Below are positions 1 through 6,292 of a DNA stretch of 9,263 nt, one piece after another. The stretch spans positions 1 through 9,263 of the forward strand of contig JACQVM010000404.1 in the NCBI GenBank assembly GCA_016209785.1, given 5' to 3'. The first letter of the stretch is position 1. The number at the start of each line of letters is the position of its first letter. This stretch comes from Candidatus Melainabacteria bacterium. GTDB taxonomy: Bacteria > Cyanobacteriota > Vampirovibrionia > Obscuribacterales > Obscuribacteraceae. The position numbers and the translations under genes were made by a program. A model generated the notes under the pieces. That model saw nothing but the letters and a program-made list of their open reading frames with translations. It did not search any database and was not told where the DNA came from.

Positions 1-504
1 ATGCCCCACAAACGCAATCCTGTTGGCTGTGAGAATATTTGTGGGCTGGCACGCATCTTAAGAGCCAATACCATAGCAGCACTAGAAAACATCCCGCTGT
101 GGCATGAGCGAGACATCAGTCATAGTTCTGTGGAGCGCATTATTCTCCCGGATTCCACTTGTGCCCTAGACTTTATGCTCAACCGATTCAACAACATAAT
201 GACCAACCTGGTAGTTTATCCAGAAAATATGCAACGTAACATGGATGTATTTGGGGGGGTTGTTTTTTCACAGTCTGTTTTACTTAAGTTAGTTGCACAT
301 GGATTCTCTAGAGATGCAGCCTATCGAATTGTCCAAGCAAATGCCATGGAGTCCTGGAATAGAACAGGGGGCAATTTTAAAGCAAGTTTGTTGAAAGATG
401 AAAATGTTTTGCAGGTGCTTTCACCAAGCGAAATCGAAGATTGCTTTAATCCAGCCCATTACCTCAAAAATATTGATCAAGTCTTTGAACGTTTAGGTAT
501 CTAA
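1..504 (+). CDS. purB: Adenylosuccinate lyase, C-terminal part (5' end outside window)
   Basis: Adenylosuccinate lyase acts twice in purine synthesis: it splits SAICAR to AICAR plus fumarate, and adenylosuccinate to AMP plus fumarate. It is a soluble homotetramer of the fumarase/aspartase superfamily. The window opens inside the superfamily signature (MPHKRNP, normally preceded by a flexible loop with the catalytic Ser), so the Met at base 1 is an internal residue and the true start lies upstream. About 167 residues remain, which fits the usual distance from this signature to the C-terminus in a protein of roughly 430 residues. The conserved segment DISHSSVERIILPDS follows at residues 38-52. 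The rest is the expected all-helical C-terminal domain, ending in TAA. The next gene, a PurD relative, begins 35 bp later on the same strand, so the two are probably co-transcribed. The family call is firm; the N-terminal residues cannot be judged. Confidence 0.95.
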   Translation: MPHKRNPVGCENICGLARILRANTIAALENIPLWHERDISHSSVERIILPDSTCALDFMLNRFNNIMTNLVVYPENMQRNMDVFGGVVFSQSVLLKLVAHGFSRDAAYRIVQANAMESWNRTGGNFKASLLKDENVLQVLSPSEIEDCFNPAHYLKNIDQVFERLGI

Positions 505-526
505 CCACGATATGACTGAGCTTTCC

Positions 527-534
527 GGAGGGAG
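527..534 (+). promoter_or_regulatory. Strong ribosome binding site for the purD-like gene
   Basis: The sequence GGAGGGAG ends 5 bases before the ATG at 540, with the GGAGG core 8 bases away. This is a near-ideal Shine-Dalgarno site and fixes the start of the purD-like frame. A well-kept translation signal argues that the diverged PurD relative is still expressed and is not decaying. Confidence 0.8.
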
Positions 535-539
535 AATAT

Positions 540-1889
540 ATGCGGGTTTTGGTGGTTGGTGCTGGCGCCAGAGAACACGCGCTTATCTGGAAACTTAAGC
601 AAAGTTCTAACGTACAAGATGTTATCTGCGCTCCAGGAAACCTTGGCATAGCTCAGCTCACCACTTGCGCTCCTGTACAAAGTTTTGAACTAGAAAAGCT
701 AGCCGATTTAGCAATAGTACAACGTATTGATCTTACAGTCGCTTCAGATCCGGTAAGCATTCGTCAAGGAATAGTCAACTACTTTAGAGAGCGTCGATTG
801 AGAATCTTTGGCCCTAGCCAGGAAGTTAGCCACCTTATTAGCAACCGCTATTTTGCCAAAGAACTCATGCTCAAAGCTAGAATTCCTACTGCTCGTTATG
901 CAGCGTTTGAGCTTGAAGAACTAGCACATGTCTATGCTGACTCCCAGAAACTTCCCATTGTAATTAAACCAGCTTGGCCAACTGATGGTTGGCTAACAAG
1001 CATAGCTCAGTCCTATGGGCAAGCCCATCAAGCTATCAAACAGCTTTTTGCTACAGGCTGTGAGCCTAACAAGACGATCATCATAGAAGACTACCTTTCT
1101 GGATGGCAAGTTAGCCTGGAGGTTATTTCTGATGGGCTAGGAGCCGTGATGATGCTACCTGTTCACATAGCCAGACACCTTCACGATGGCAACACAGGGC
1201 CCATTACACCTGGAATGGGTGCCTATGCGCCTTTGACTTTAACAGACAACACGGTATTATCGCAGCTTCTGACACGTATTGTTGATCCGCTCTTAAGGTC
1301 ATTTTCTGACACAGGAACTCCTTACTGTGGTGCGCTTCATCTAAATATCTCAATTGCAGAAGATGATAGCCCACGCGTGTTAAGCTTGGGTACAACACTG
1401 TCTGCCCTAGCAACACAAGTACTCCTGCCACTTCTGGAGGAGGATTTACTGGAAATCTTTTGGGCAGTCACTGAAGGCAACCTAGCTCATTATTTGTCAG
1501 AAGGCTTCCACTTTAATCCGCTGTCCTGCCTGGCTGTAGTCTTTTCTTGTCAAGACTACAGAGCCCAAGATAGTTTAGATAGTCAGATTCAGGACTTAAG
1601 CCAACTGGAAACAGCTATCTGTATTGAGAAACAAGTGCTCCATGAGGCAAGGCCGGTCACAATCATGGCTCGCCCGCTTGTCTTTCATCAGGACTTTAAC
1701 AATTCTCAACCCGTCAGCCCCAACCAAGCCTTGCTTACTCTCAATGAGCACATAGCCCGTACTTTTACACTTGCTGTTGTCGCCGAAACACTTCTAGATG
1801 CAAAAGTAGCTGCTTATGAACTAGCCCAAAAGCTTGGACTACATAACGTACACTACCGCAAAGATCTTGCTGACCTGGGTCCTAATTAA
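540..1889 (+). CDS. PurD (GAR synthetase) family protein, probable pseudo-enzyme with lost active site
   Basis: PurD normally ligates glycine to phosphoribosylamine using ATP (second step of purine synthesis). This 449-residue protein has the family's length and fold markers: an N-terminal nucleotide-fold motif (VLVVGAGAREHAL, residues 3-15), APGNLG (31-36), IFGPS (89-93), a TGPxTxGMGAY-like segment (219-229) and a C-terminal HYRKDLADLG (438-447). The functional motifs are replaced. The GPEAPL motif is ASDPVS (68-73). The Gly-rich ATP loop after VIK (AAGKGV in true PurD) is PAWPTDGWL (144-152). The paired Glu of LxGEExS are Trp189 and Gln190. QDHKR is HIARH (209-213). The metal-binding ExNxRxGDPE stretch is SLGTTLSALA (282-291). 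There is no frameshift or stop, and the ribosome site is excellent, so this reads as a maintained, repurposed paralogue, possibly regulatory. A functional purD would have to sit elsewhere. Family membership is near certain; loss of activity is inferred from the residues. Confidence 0.85.
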   Translation: MRVLVVGAGAREHALIWKLKQSSNVQDVICAPGNLGIAQLTTCAPVQSFELEKLADLAIVQRIDLTVASDPVSIRQGIVNYFRERRLRIFGPSQEVSHLISNRYFAKELMLKARIPTARYAAFELEELAHVYADSQKLPIVIKPAWPTDGWLTSIAQSYGQAHQAIKQLFATGCEPNKTIIIEDYLSGWQVSLEVISDGLGAVMMLPVHIARHLHDGNTGPITPGMGAYAPLTLTDNTVLSQLLTRIVDPLLRSFSDTGTPYCGALHLNISIAEDDSPRVLSLGTTLSALATQVLLPLLEEDLLEIFWAVTEGNLAHYLSEGFHFNPLSCLAVVFSCQDYRAQDSLDSQIQDLSQLETAICIEKQVLHEARPVTIMARPLVFHQDFNNSQPVSPNQALLTLNEHIARTFTLAVVAETLLDAKVAAYELAQKLGLHNVHYRKDLADLGPN

Positions 1890-1931
1890 AAGCAACCACT
1901 CCGCCCAGTAGTGTAGTAGGAACAGTTCTAG

Positions 1932-1937
1932 AAGGAG
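1932..1937 (+). promoter_or_regulatory. Ribosome binding site for malQ
   Basis: AAGGAG lies 10 bases before the ATG at 1948, inside the 58-bp gap after the purD-like gene. It supports this start. No convincing promoter or terminator is visible in the gap, so malQ may be read from the upstream transcript. Confidence 0.65.
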
Positions 1938-1947
1938 CTTCACGGTA

Positions 1948-3696
1948 ATGCCGGTCAATCAGAATAAAAAAGTAGCTGGTGTTCTCATACCTGTATTTGC
2001 CATGCGTCACAACAACGATCTTGGCATTGGAGATACCCAGGCTATGCAAGAGTCCATCGACTTTTGTGCAGAACATGGAATTGGCATACTGCAAGTTTTA
2101 CCCATAAATGAGACTGGCGGTGACAATAGTCCATACAATGCCATTAGCTCAATAGCCATTGATCCCATGCTTTTATCCATGTCACCACATACAGTACCGG
2201 GGCTTACGCAAGAGATATTGGACAGGCTAGCCCCCAAGACTCTCGTAGCTCAATTGCAACATGGACCCATCCAATATCCTCGAGTCAGACAACTTAAAGA
2301 GGATCTGCTGACCTCAGCATTTAGAGAGTTTGAGCAAAACCATATTAATAAGCAAACAAGTATTGCTCACGAGTTTGCTGACTTTCAAAAAAACCATTGC
2401 TCTTGGCTGCCCTATTACACTTTATTTCGGACACTCATGCAAGAAAACAAGCTCAACGCTTGCTGGACCGACTGGGAACCCGAACTACGTAGCTATGCCA
2501 GCGCAGACAACTGGCTTAAAACTCACGACGAGCTCAACAGGCTCTCTCAATACAGGCAATTTTGTGCTTACGTACAGTGGGTTGCGTTTTCCCAGTGGAC
2601 TCAGCTTAAGGCTTATGCTGAGCGCCTAGGTATTGAACTGATGGGTGATATCCCCTTTGGTGTGAGCCGGTATAGCGCTGATGTTTGGGCACAGCGCCAT
2701 CTGTTTGACCTGACCTGGTCAGGTGGTGCTCCACCGGAAACCTTCTTTCAAACAGATCCTTTTGTGCAAAAGTGGGGACAGAACTGGGGTATTCCTCTTT
2801 ATAACTGGACTGCCCATAGTGAAGATCATTTTTCTTGGTGGCGTGAAAGAGTCAAGCGAATAGGAGATTGTTTTCATTACTTTCGCATAGATCATGTGCT
2901 GGGCTTTTTTAGGATCTACGCATTTCCTTGGTTTCCAGAGTTCAATGATCAATTTGTACACTTGAACCATGAGCAGGTCCTGAAACTCACAGGGGGCCGC
3001 CTGCCACAGTTTCTGCCTAGACCTGACGAACCAGAAAGCTTGGGTCTACAAAATGCATCACAAGGAAAAGCTCTTTTAAAAGTCATCTTGGATGCTGCTG
3101 GGTCTGTTGGAGTGGTAGCAGAAGATTTGGGGGTCGTACCCAATTATGTTCGTCCTATTCTGCGGGAGCTGGGAATACCAGGCTTTTATGTTCCAATTTT
3201 TGAGCGCAATGAAAGTGATCTATCTTTAAAGCCACAAAACCTGATACCCGAATTGAGCTTAGCAACCTATGCCACACATGACCATATGCCAATCGCAGCC
3301 TATTACCACGCACTGGTTAACAAGTGGCATGGGCCGGATGGACACCAAGGCTGGCTGGAAATCCAACGACTCATGCGCTTTCTCAATCTTGACGAGCAGC
3401 AGTCCCCAGTAACCTTCACGAGCCAATTGCATCTGGCTTTCCTGGAAGTCTTGCTCCAGTCCAGGAGCTGGCTCACAATGTTTATGATTACAGATATCTT
3501 GGGAAGCAGCCAAAGATTCAACGAGCCCGGCTCAGCTAGTGATGCCAATTGGAGTCAACGCCTCGATAGACCACTCAGCTCCTACGTGCTCGATCCTAAA
3601 TTTGCTCAGCTCATCAAGTCCTTTACTGTCCTCGTAGAGAAAAGCGGTCGCCGGCATGAGCATAACGTGAGCCTCCAGATCTCAGCTAGCACCTAA
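1948..3696 (+). CDS. malQ: 4-alpha-glucanotransferase (amylomaltase, GH77)
   Basis: Amylomaltase transfers segments of alpha-1,4-glucan between acceptors in the cytoplasm and takes part in maltodextrin and glycogen turnover. The 582-residue frame carries the GH77 landmarks in order: a start-of-barrel region with LPINETGGDNSPYNAISS (about residues 51-68), GDIPFGVSxxSADVWA, GAPPETFF followed by GQNWGIPLYNW, then FRIDHVLGFFRIY with the nucleophile Asp315. VVAEDLGVVP follows with the acid/base Glu392, then YATHDHMP with the third carboxylate Asp445, and finally ITDILGSSQRFNEPG...NWSQRL near the C-terminus. The catalytic triad is intact, so the enzyme is probably active. The length is somewhat above the approximately 500 residues of short bacterial amylomaltases. 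The link to purine genes looks positional only. Transcription is probably shared with its left neighbour. The last 30 or so residues match no motif I know. Confidence 0.93.
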   Translation: MPVNQNKKVAGVLIPVFAMRHNNDLGIGDTQAMQESIDFCAEHGIGILQVLPINETGGDNSPYNAISSIAIDPMLLSMSPHTVPGLTQEILDRLAPKTLVAQLQHGPIQYPRVRQLKEDLLTSAFREFEQNHINKQTSIAHEFADFQKNHCSWLPYYTLFRTLMQENKLNACWTDWEPELRSYASADNWLKTHDELNRLSQYRQFCAYVQWVAFSQWTQLKAYAERLGIELMGDIPFGVSRYSADVWAQRHLFDLTWSGGAPPETFFQTDPFVQKWGQNWGIPLYNWTAHSEDHFSWWRERVKRIGDCFHYFRIDHVLGFFRIYAFPWFPEFNDQFVHLNHEQVLKLTGGRLPQFLPRPDEPESLGLQNASQGKALLKVILDAAGSVGVVAEDLGVVPNYVRPILRELGIPGFYVPIFERNESDLSLKPQNLIPELSLATYATHDHMPIAAYYHALVNKWHGPDGHQGWLEIQRLMRFLNLDEQQSPVTFTSQLHLAFLEVLLQSRSWLTMFMITDILGSSQRFNEPGSASDANWSQRLDRPLSSYVLDPKFAQLIKSFTVLVEKSGRRHEHNVSLQISAST

Positions 3697-3782
3697 GGTA
3701 AGATCAAAGACCCTGGAACATAATATGATTAACGTAATTGCCTATGGTCATCAGCCTTCCTTACAAATAAATTGGCTGCAAA

Positions 3783-3787
3783 GAGGG
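3783..3787 (+). promoter_or_regulatory. Ribosome binding site for the 299-residue protein
   Basis: GAGGG, within AAGAGGG, lies 7 bases before the ATG at 3795 and fixes that start. Just upstream, CAGCC (3752-3756) and GGCTG (3774-3778) could pair as a 5-bp hairpin with a 17-base loop that ends 4 bases before the site. That is short enough to be chance. Confidence 0.6.
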
Positions 3788-3794
3788 TTTTGCT

Positions 3795-4694
3795 ATGTAT
3801 CCTGCTATTCTCATAAGGTGTGGTGTAGATTGGGTTAGACACCATGAAGGGTTTAAAGACTCCAACCCCTACTCCCGCTGCGAGGAGGCTATTAAGGTTT
3901 GCACTTGCCTCTGGGAAGACCAGTGGGGTAAATCTGATTTAGTTTACGTCGAGCCTGCTGCTGTTGCTGCTTACTGGGCTGAATTTTTCCATGCAGAAGA
4001 TCCCTTGGCAGACGAATTAGAATGGCGCGAAGGGCTTATAAAGCGTTCTGGACAGTATGACTCGTTTGAGGAATGGCAAAAATGGTTTAAACAAAGCTAC
4101 GCAAAAGTATACAAGGATGACAACATCTGGCTCAGCCTCCTTATGACAAGCTGGGCACATACTCATCAGTATGAGGTTTTTTACTGCGACGATTCCTGGG
4201 AATTCCGCCCTGCTGCATCTTACCTACCAACATCTGAGCTATGGCGCCTGACACCACACACCGATAATGTAGCTATCATCCTGAAAGAACTTTGGTTGGA
4301 AGAACTAAAGGCCTATTTGGAAAGTGGGTTTACCATTGCCGATAAAGATATGCCTTATGTGGGCAAAGCAGAGGCGCTAGGTTTTGATGTAAAGAAATAT
4401 CGCCTTGTCTGGCCTTCTAGAGCAAACCGGATGAGCGACTTTCTCGAGCTTGGAGAAATGGTAGCAGACATCATCCTGCCACCAGGAGATGATTGGTACC
4501 GTCACCTCGACAACATTATTTTTGCCCACGATCATGTGGACATCACTTCTCTTGTTAACCGGGCCAAGTATGTTTTTGGCAGCCGAAGACGTCTTTTGGA
4601 ACTAACAATAGACAACACCCCGGATGAGGCTAAGATGCAAGCTTCTGCTGAAGGCTGGTTGGTTCCAGAAATGGAGACAGCACCAGCACTGTAG
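3795..4694 (+). CDS. Uncharacterised Trp-rich protein, 299 residues
   Basis: I do not recognise this family. The frame is well supported: a good GAGGG ribosome site, ATG start, TAG stop, and no competing frame. The protein has no signal peptide or membrane segment and looks soluble. It is unusually rich in Trp (15 of 299 residues, about 5%), with many Tyr and acidic residues and five Cys, of which three cluster at residues 29-38 (pattern C-x6-C-x-C). That cluster is too irregular to call a metal site. Segments such as EWQKWFKQSY and ELWLEELKAYLESGF suggest amphipathic helices. It lies 98 bp after malQ on the same strand and converges on rsmG with only 33 bp between the stops. The context gives no function: it could be the last gene of the purB-malQ cluster or a separate unit. 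Confidence 0.8.
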   Translation: MYPAILIRCGVDWVRHHEGFKDSNPYSRCEEAIKVCTCLWEDQWGKSDLVYVEPAAVAAYWAEFFHAEDPLADELEWREGLIKRSGQYDSFEEWQKWFKQSYAKVYKDDNIWLSLLMTSWAHTHQYEVFYCDDSWEFRPAASYLPTSELWRLTPHTDNVAIILKELWLEELKAYLESGFTIADKDMPYVGKAEALGFDVKKYRLVWPSRANRMSDFLELGEMVADIILPPGDDWYRHLDNIIFAHDHVDITSLVNRAKYVFGSRRRLLELTIDNTPDEAKMQASAEGWLVPEMETAPAL

Positions 4695-4701
4695 GACGGG
4701 C

Positions 4702-4725
4702 ATAACCAGCATAAGTACTGGCTAT
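4702..4725. terminator. Possible bidirectional hairpin between convergent genes
   Basis: In the 33-bp gap between convergent stops, ATA-A-CCAG (4702-4709) can pair with CTGG-C-TAT (4718-4725) around an 8-base loop, with one A/C mismatch. It sits inside a wider 6-bp inverted repeat, CACTGT (4687-4692) and ACAGTG (4730-4735), whose arms contain parts of the two stop codons. There is no U-run on either strand, so intrinsic termination is uncertain. The position is its main support. Confidence 0.3.
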
Positions 4726-4727
4726 CA

Positions 4728-5513
4728 TCACAGTGTACCTAGTGGGCGGCGCCTCATTTGAGGGATTGGGCGTGGATAACACATAGCAGTTGGGGATAAC
4801 TTCTCTACAACAAGCACCACATGATCTTTCCCTAGTGCCTCACCAAATGTTGAGGCAACCTCCGCCAACCTCCCTCCCAGATAAGGCAACGCCCGGGATG
4901 CCAACTTTACCTCTTGAGTAACCTGGCGCTTAGATTTCTGCACGAGCAACCACCCATGAGACATTACCAGTGGAAGTGCCAGTTCTGCCACCACGTCAAC
5001 CGTACCTAAAGCACGACAAACAGCAACATGAAATGAATCCCGAAATCTCTTATCCTTAGCCAATATCTCTACTCTCTCATTTAAGACAACCACCCGATGA
5101 GCTAGTCCTAGACTAGAGACAGTTGACGCAAGAAACCTTGCTTACTTGCCGACAGAATCCACTAAGGTCATCTTTATCTGGCTTTGAGTCAAAGCCAGAA
5201 TTAACCCTGGAAAACCAGCTCCTGAACCAACATCTACTACAGCAAAGTTGTGGCCATGTCGCTCAGGAAAGGCAACATCAAGACATTTACTCATGACAGG
5301 GACCAGCATAAGACAGTCCAAGATATGATCCTGAACTACAACAGCCGGGTGCGCATCCGCAACTAAATTAGTATGTTCATTGTAAGCATAAAGCTCTGTC
5401 AGAAACAGGCTCAAAGTCTCGACTTGGTGCTCATCGAGAAACACACCCAGCTTAATTGCTCTTGTTTTAAGCTGCTCACAAGCAGAAACTAGACTAGGGG
5501 TTGGTACGCTCAA
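4728..5513 (-). pseudogene. rsmG: 16S rRNA (guanine527-N7)-methyltransferase with one in-frame stop
   Basis: RsmG (GidB) uses S-adenosylmethionine to methylate N7 of G527 in 16S rRNA. The frame reads on the minus strand from a TTG at 5513, preceded by AAGGA (5523-5519). A longer version could start at the ATG at 5561, but this has no clear ribosome site. With the TTG start, the N-terminal part has NEHTNL (45-50), HILD (63-66), the SAM-binding loop VDVGSGAGFPGL (93-104) and LVDSVGK (117-123). Codon 124 is TAA (5144-5142), where the family usually has a second Lys (KKxxFL). The same frame then runs on as ARFLASTVSSLGL and VVVLNERVE, includes CRALG, and ends in VVEKLSPTAMCYPRP...RRPLG, closely matching cyanobacterial-type RsmG. 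No shift is needed. A truncated 123-residue product would lack the rest of the fold. The cause may be a recent nonsense mutation or a base error; recoding is less likely. Confidence 0.88.
5142..5144 (-). other. Premature in-frame TAA inside rsmG
   Basis: On the minus strand the codons run GTC GGC AAG TAA GCA AGG TTT CTT, which translate as V G K stop A R F L. One A-to-T change from AAA (Lys) would produce this stop and restore the family's KK-x-x-FL pattern. TAA also ends purB, the purD-like gene and malQ here, so the codon is not globally reassigned. Confidence 0.9.
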
Positions 5514-6072
5514 TGAATTCCTTGAAATAATCTTGACACAATACAATGATGTCTCGTCCATCCATCACATGGGAGTCTCTTAGCCAAACAATGTGTTGCG
5601 AGAACTCATCGAATCTAGCTGCTAACACATGCGACGGGCTCACCGCAGCCTCATCCATTCTATAGCCCAGCATCCAGCCTCCAGATCTTCCAGGAAGCTC
5701 CAAGAACTCTACCAAACCATTGGAGCCACGCACACCAAAGGTCCACTCCTTGCGAGCAAAACTAAAAAATGATATTTCCTCAGAATAATCAGCTTCAGGT
5801 CCATGAGAGCTGGAGCCTGATTTAGTCCTCTTTTGCACACGAGCTACAACCACCTTCAAATCTGGGTCCCTAACATACTTGTTAAACTCTTCTGCACAGG
5901 CAGCCAGCATCACAAATAGCTTGTCCACGAAAGGTCCAGTAGCAGCAGCTAAGTGATGCTGTATTTCCATGTCACGCTGCTGCTGCTTCTCACGCACCAA
6001 CGCCTGTTCGTTGGCCCTTTCAGCTAGTTCCTTGATCCAGCTTAAATCCACTGACAAATCCTTGTCCCACAT
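5494..6072 (-). CDS. Uncharacterised 192-residue protein upstream of rsmG
   Basis: I do not recognise this protein. From the ATG at 6072 it starts MWDKDLSVDLSW and has a charged, Gln-rich N-terminal helix (about residues 10-40) that could form a short coiled coil. A mixed alpha/beta body follows, with a polar, Ser-rich stretch (about residues 86-97) ahead of the strand-like FFSFARKEWTFGVRG and GGWMLGYRM. There is no signal peptide or membrane segment. A TTG 17 codons upstream (6123) keeps the frame open, but the ATG suits the sequence better and has a -10-like box just upstream. No Shine-Dalgarno site precedes it. Its stop (TAG, 5496-5494) lies inside the first codons of rsmG, a 20-bp overlap that points to translational coupling. 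The pairing might hint at an RNA or ribosome-linked role, but the protein itself shows no such motif. Confidence 0.72.
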   Translation of the reverse strand: MWDKDLSVDLSWIKELAERANEQALVREKQQQRDMEIQHHLAAATGPFVDKLFVMLAACAEEFNKYVRDPDLKVVVARVQKRTKSGSSSHGPEADYSEEISFFSFARKEWTFGVRGSNGLVEFLELPGRSGGWMLGYRMDEAAVSPSHVLAARFDEFSQHIVWLRDSHVMDGRDIIVLCQDYFKEFIERTNP

Positions 6073-6088
6073 CTGTATGACACAACAC

Positions 6089-6117
6089 AATATATGTGCC
6101 CTAAAAACATCATACAA
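6089..6117 (-). promoter_or_regulatory. Candidate promoter for the 192-residue protein and rsmG
   Basis: On the minus strand TTGTAT (6117-6112) is followed after exactly 17 bases by TATATT (6094-6089). The -10 matches 5 of 6 consensus positions; the -35 matches only the TTG. The predicted transcript start near 6082 would leave a leader of about 10 bases before the ATG at 6072, consistent with the missing Shine-Dalgarno site. This is weak evidence on its own. Confidence 0.3.
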
Positions 6118-6159
6118 GAGCAAAGCTTTTCTTACGGTAAAGGTCTTTCAGGAACATTG

Positions 6160-6170
6160 TGACCAGGTCA
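6160..6170. promoter_or_regulatory. Perfect 11-bp palindrome in the divergent intergenic region
   Basis: TGACC-A-GGTCA is a perfect inverted repeat with one central base, lying in the 220-bp region between two divergent genes. It could be an operator for a dimeric regulator acting on either gene. The rest of this region (6073-6159 and 6171-6292) shows AT-rich promoter-like boxes, for example CATAAT at 6228-6233, but nothing decisive. Confidence 0.3.
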
Positions 6171-6292
6171 ATATCCGTACAATATGCAAATTTAGCTCGA
6201 CAGGGTGTTAAATCCACTTAGGAAAGGCATAATTTATGTGATTGGCGATCCAAATTAGTTTGCCCTCTCTAACATGCCACACAATAGTAGCC

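Noticed and set aside
1890..1947. Terminator or promoter between the purD-like gene and malQ
   Set aside because: Only a 4-bp CACT/AGTG pairing with no U-run and no -10/-35 pair can be found in the 58 bp.
3259..3548. Open frames on the minus strand inside malQ
   Set aside because: They are shadows of the malQ frame: no ribosome sites, no recognisable protein features, and malQ is intact across them.
4728..5093. A separate small gene starting at a GTG at 5093
   Set aside because: It is in the same frame as the rsmG part before the TAA, the residues between the stop and 5093 also match RsmG, and the whole is one interrupted gene.
5094..5144. Frameshift within rsmG
   Set aside because: The conserved residues before and after the stop lie in one frame (5561 to 4728 is a multiple of three with no shift needed), so the lesion is a substitution.
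5142..5144. Alternative genetic code in which TAA is Lys or another residue
   Set aside because: purB, the purD-like gene and malQ in this window all end in TAA at sensible lengths, so TAA works as a stop here.
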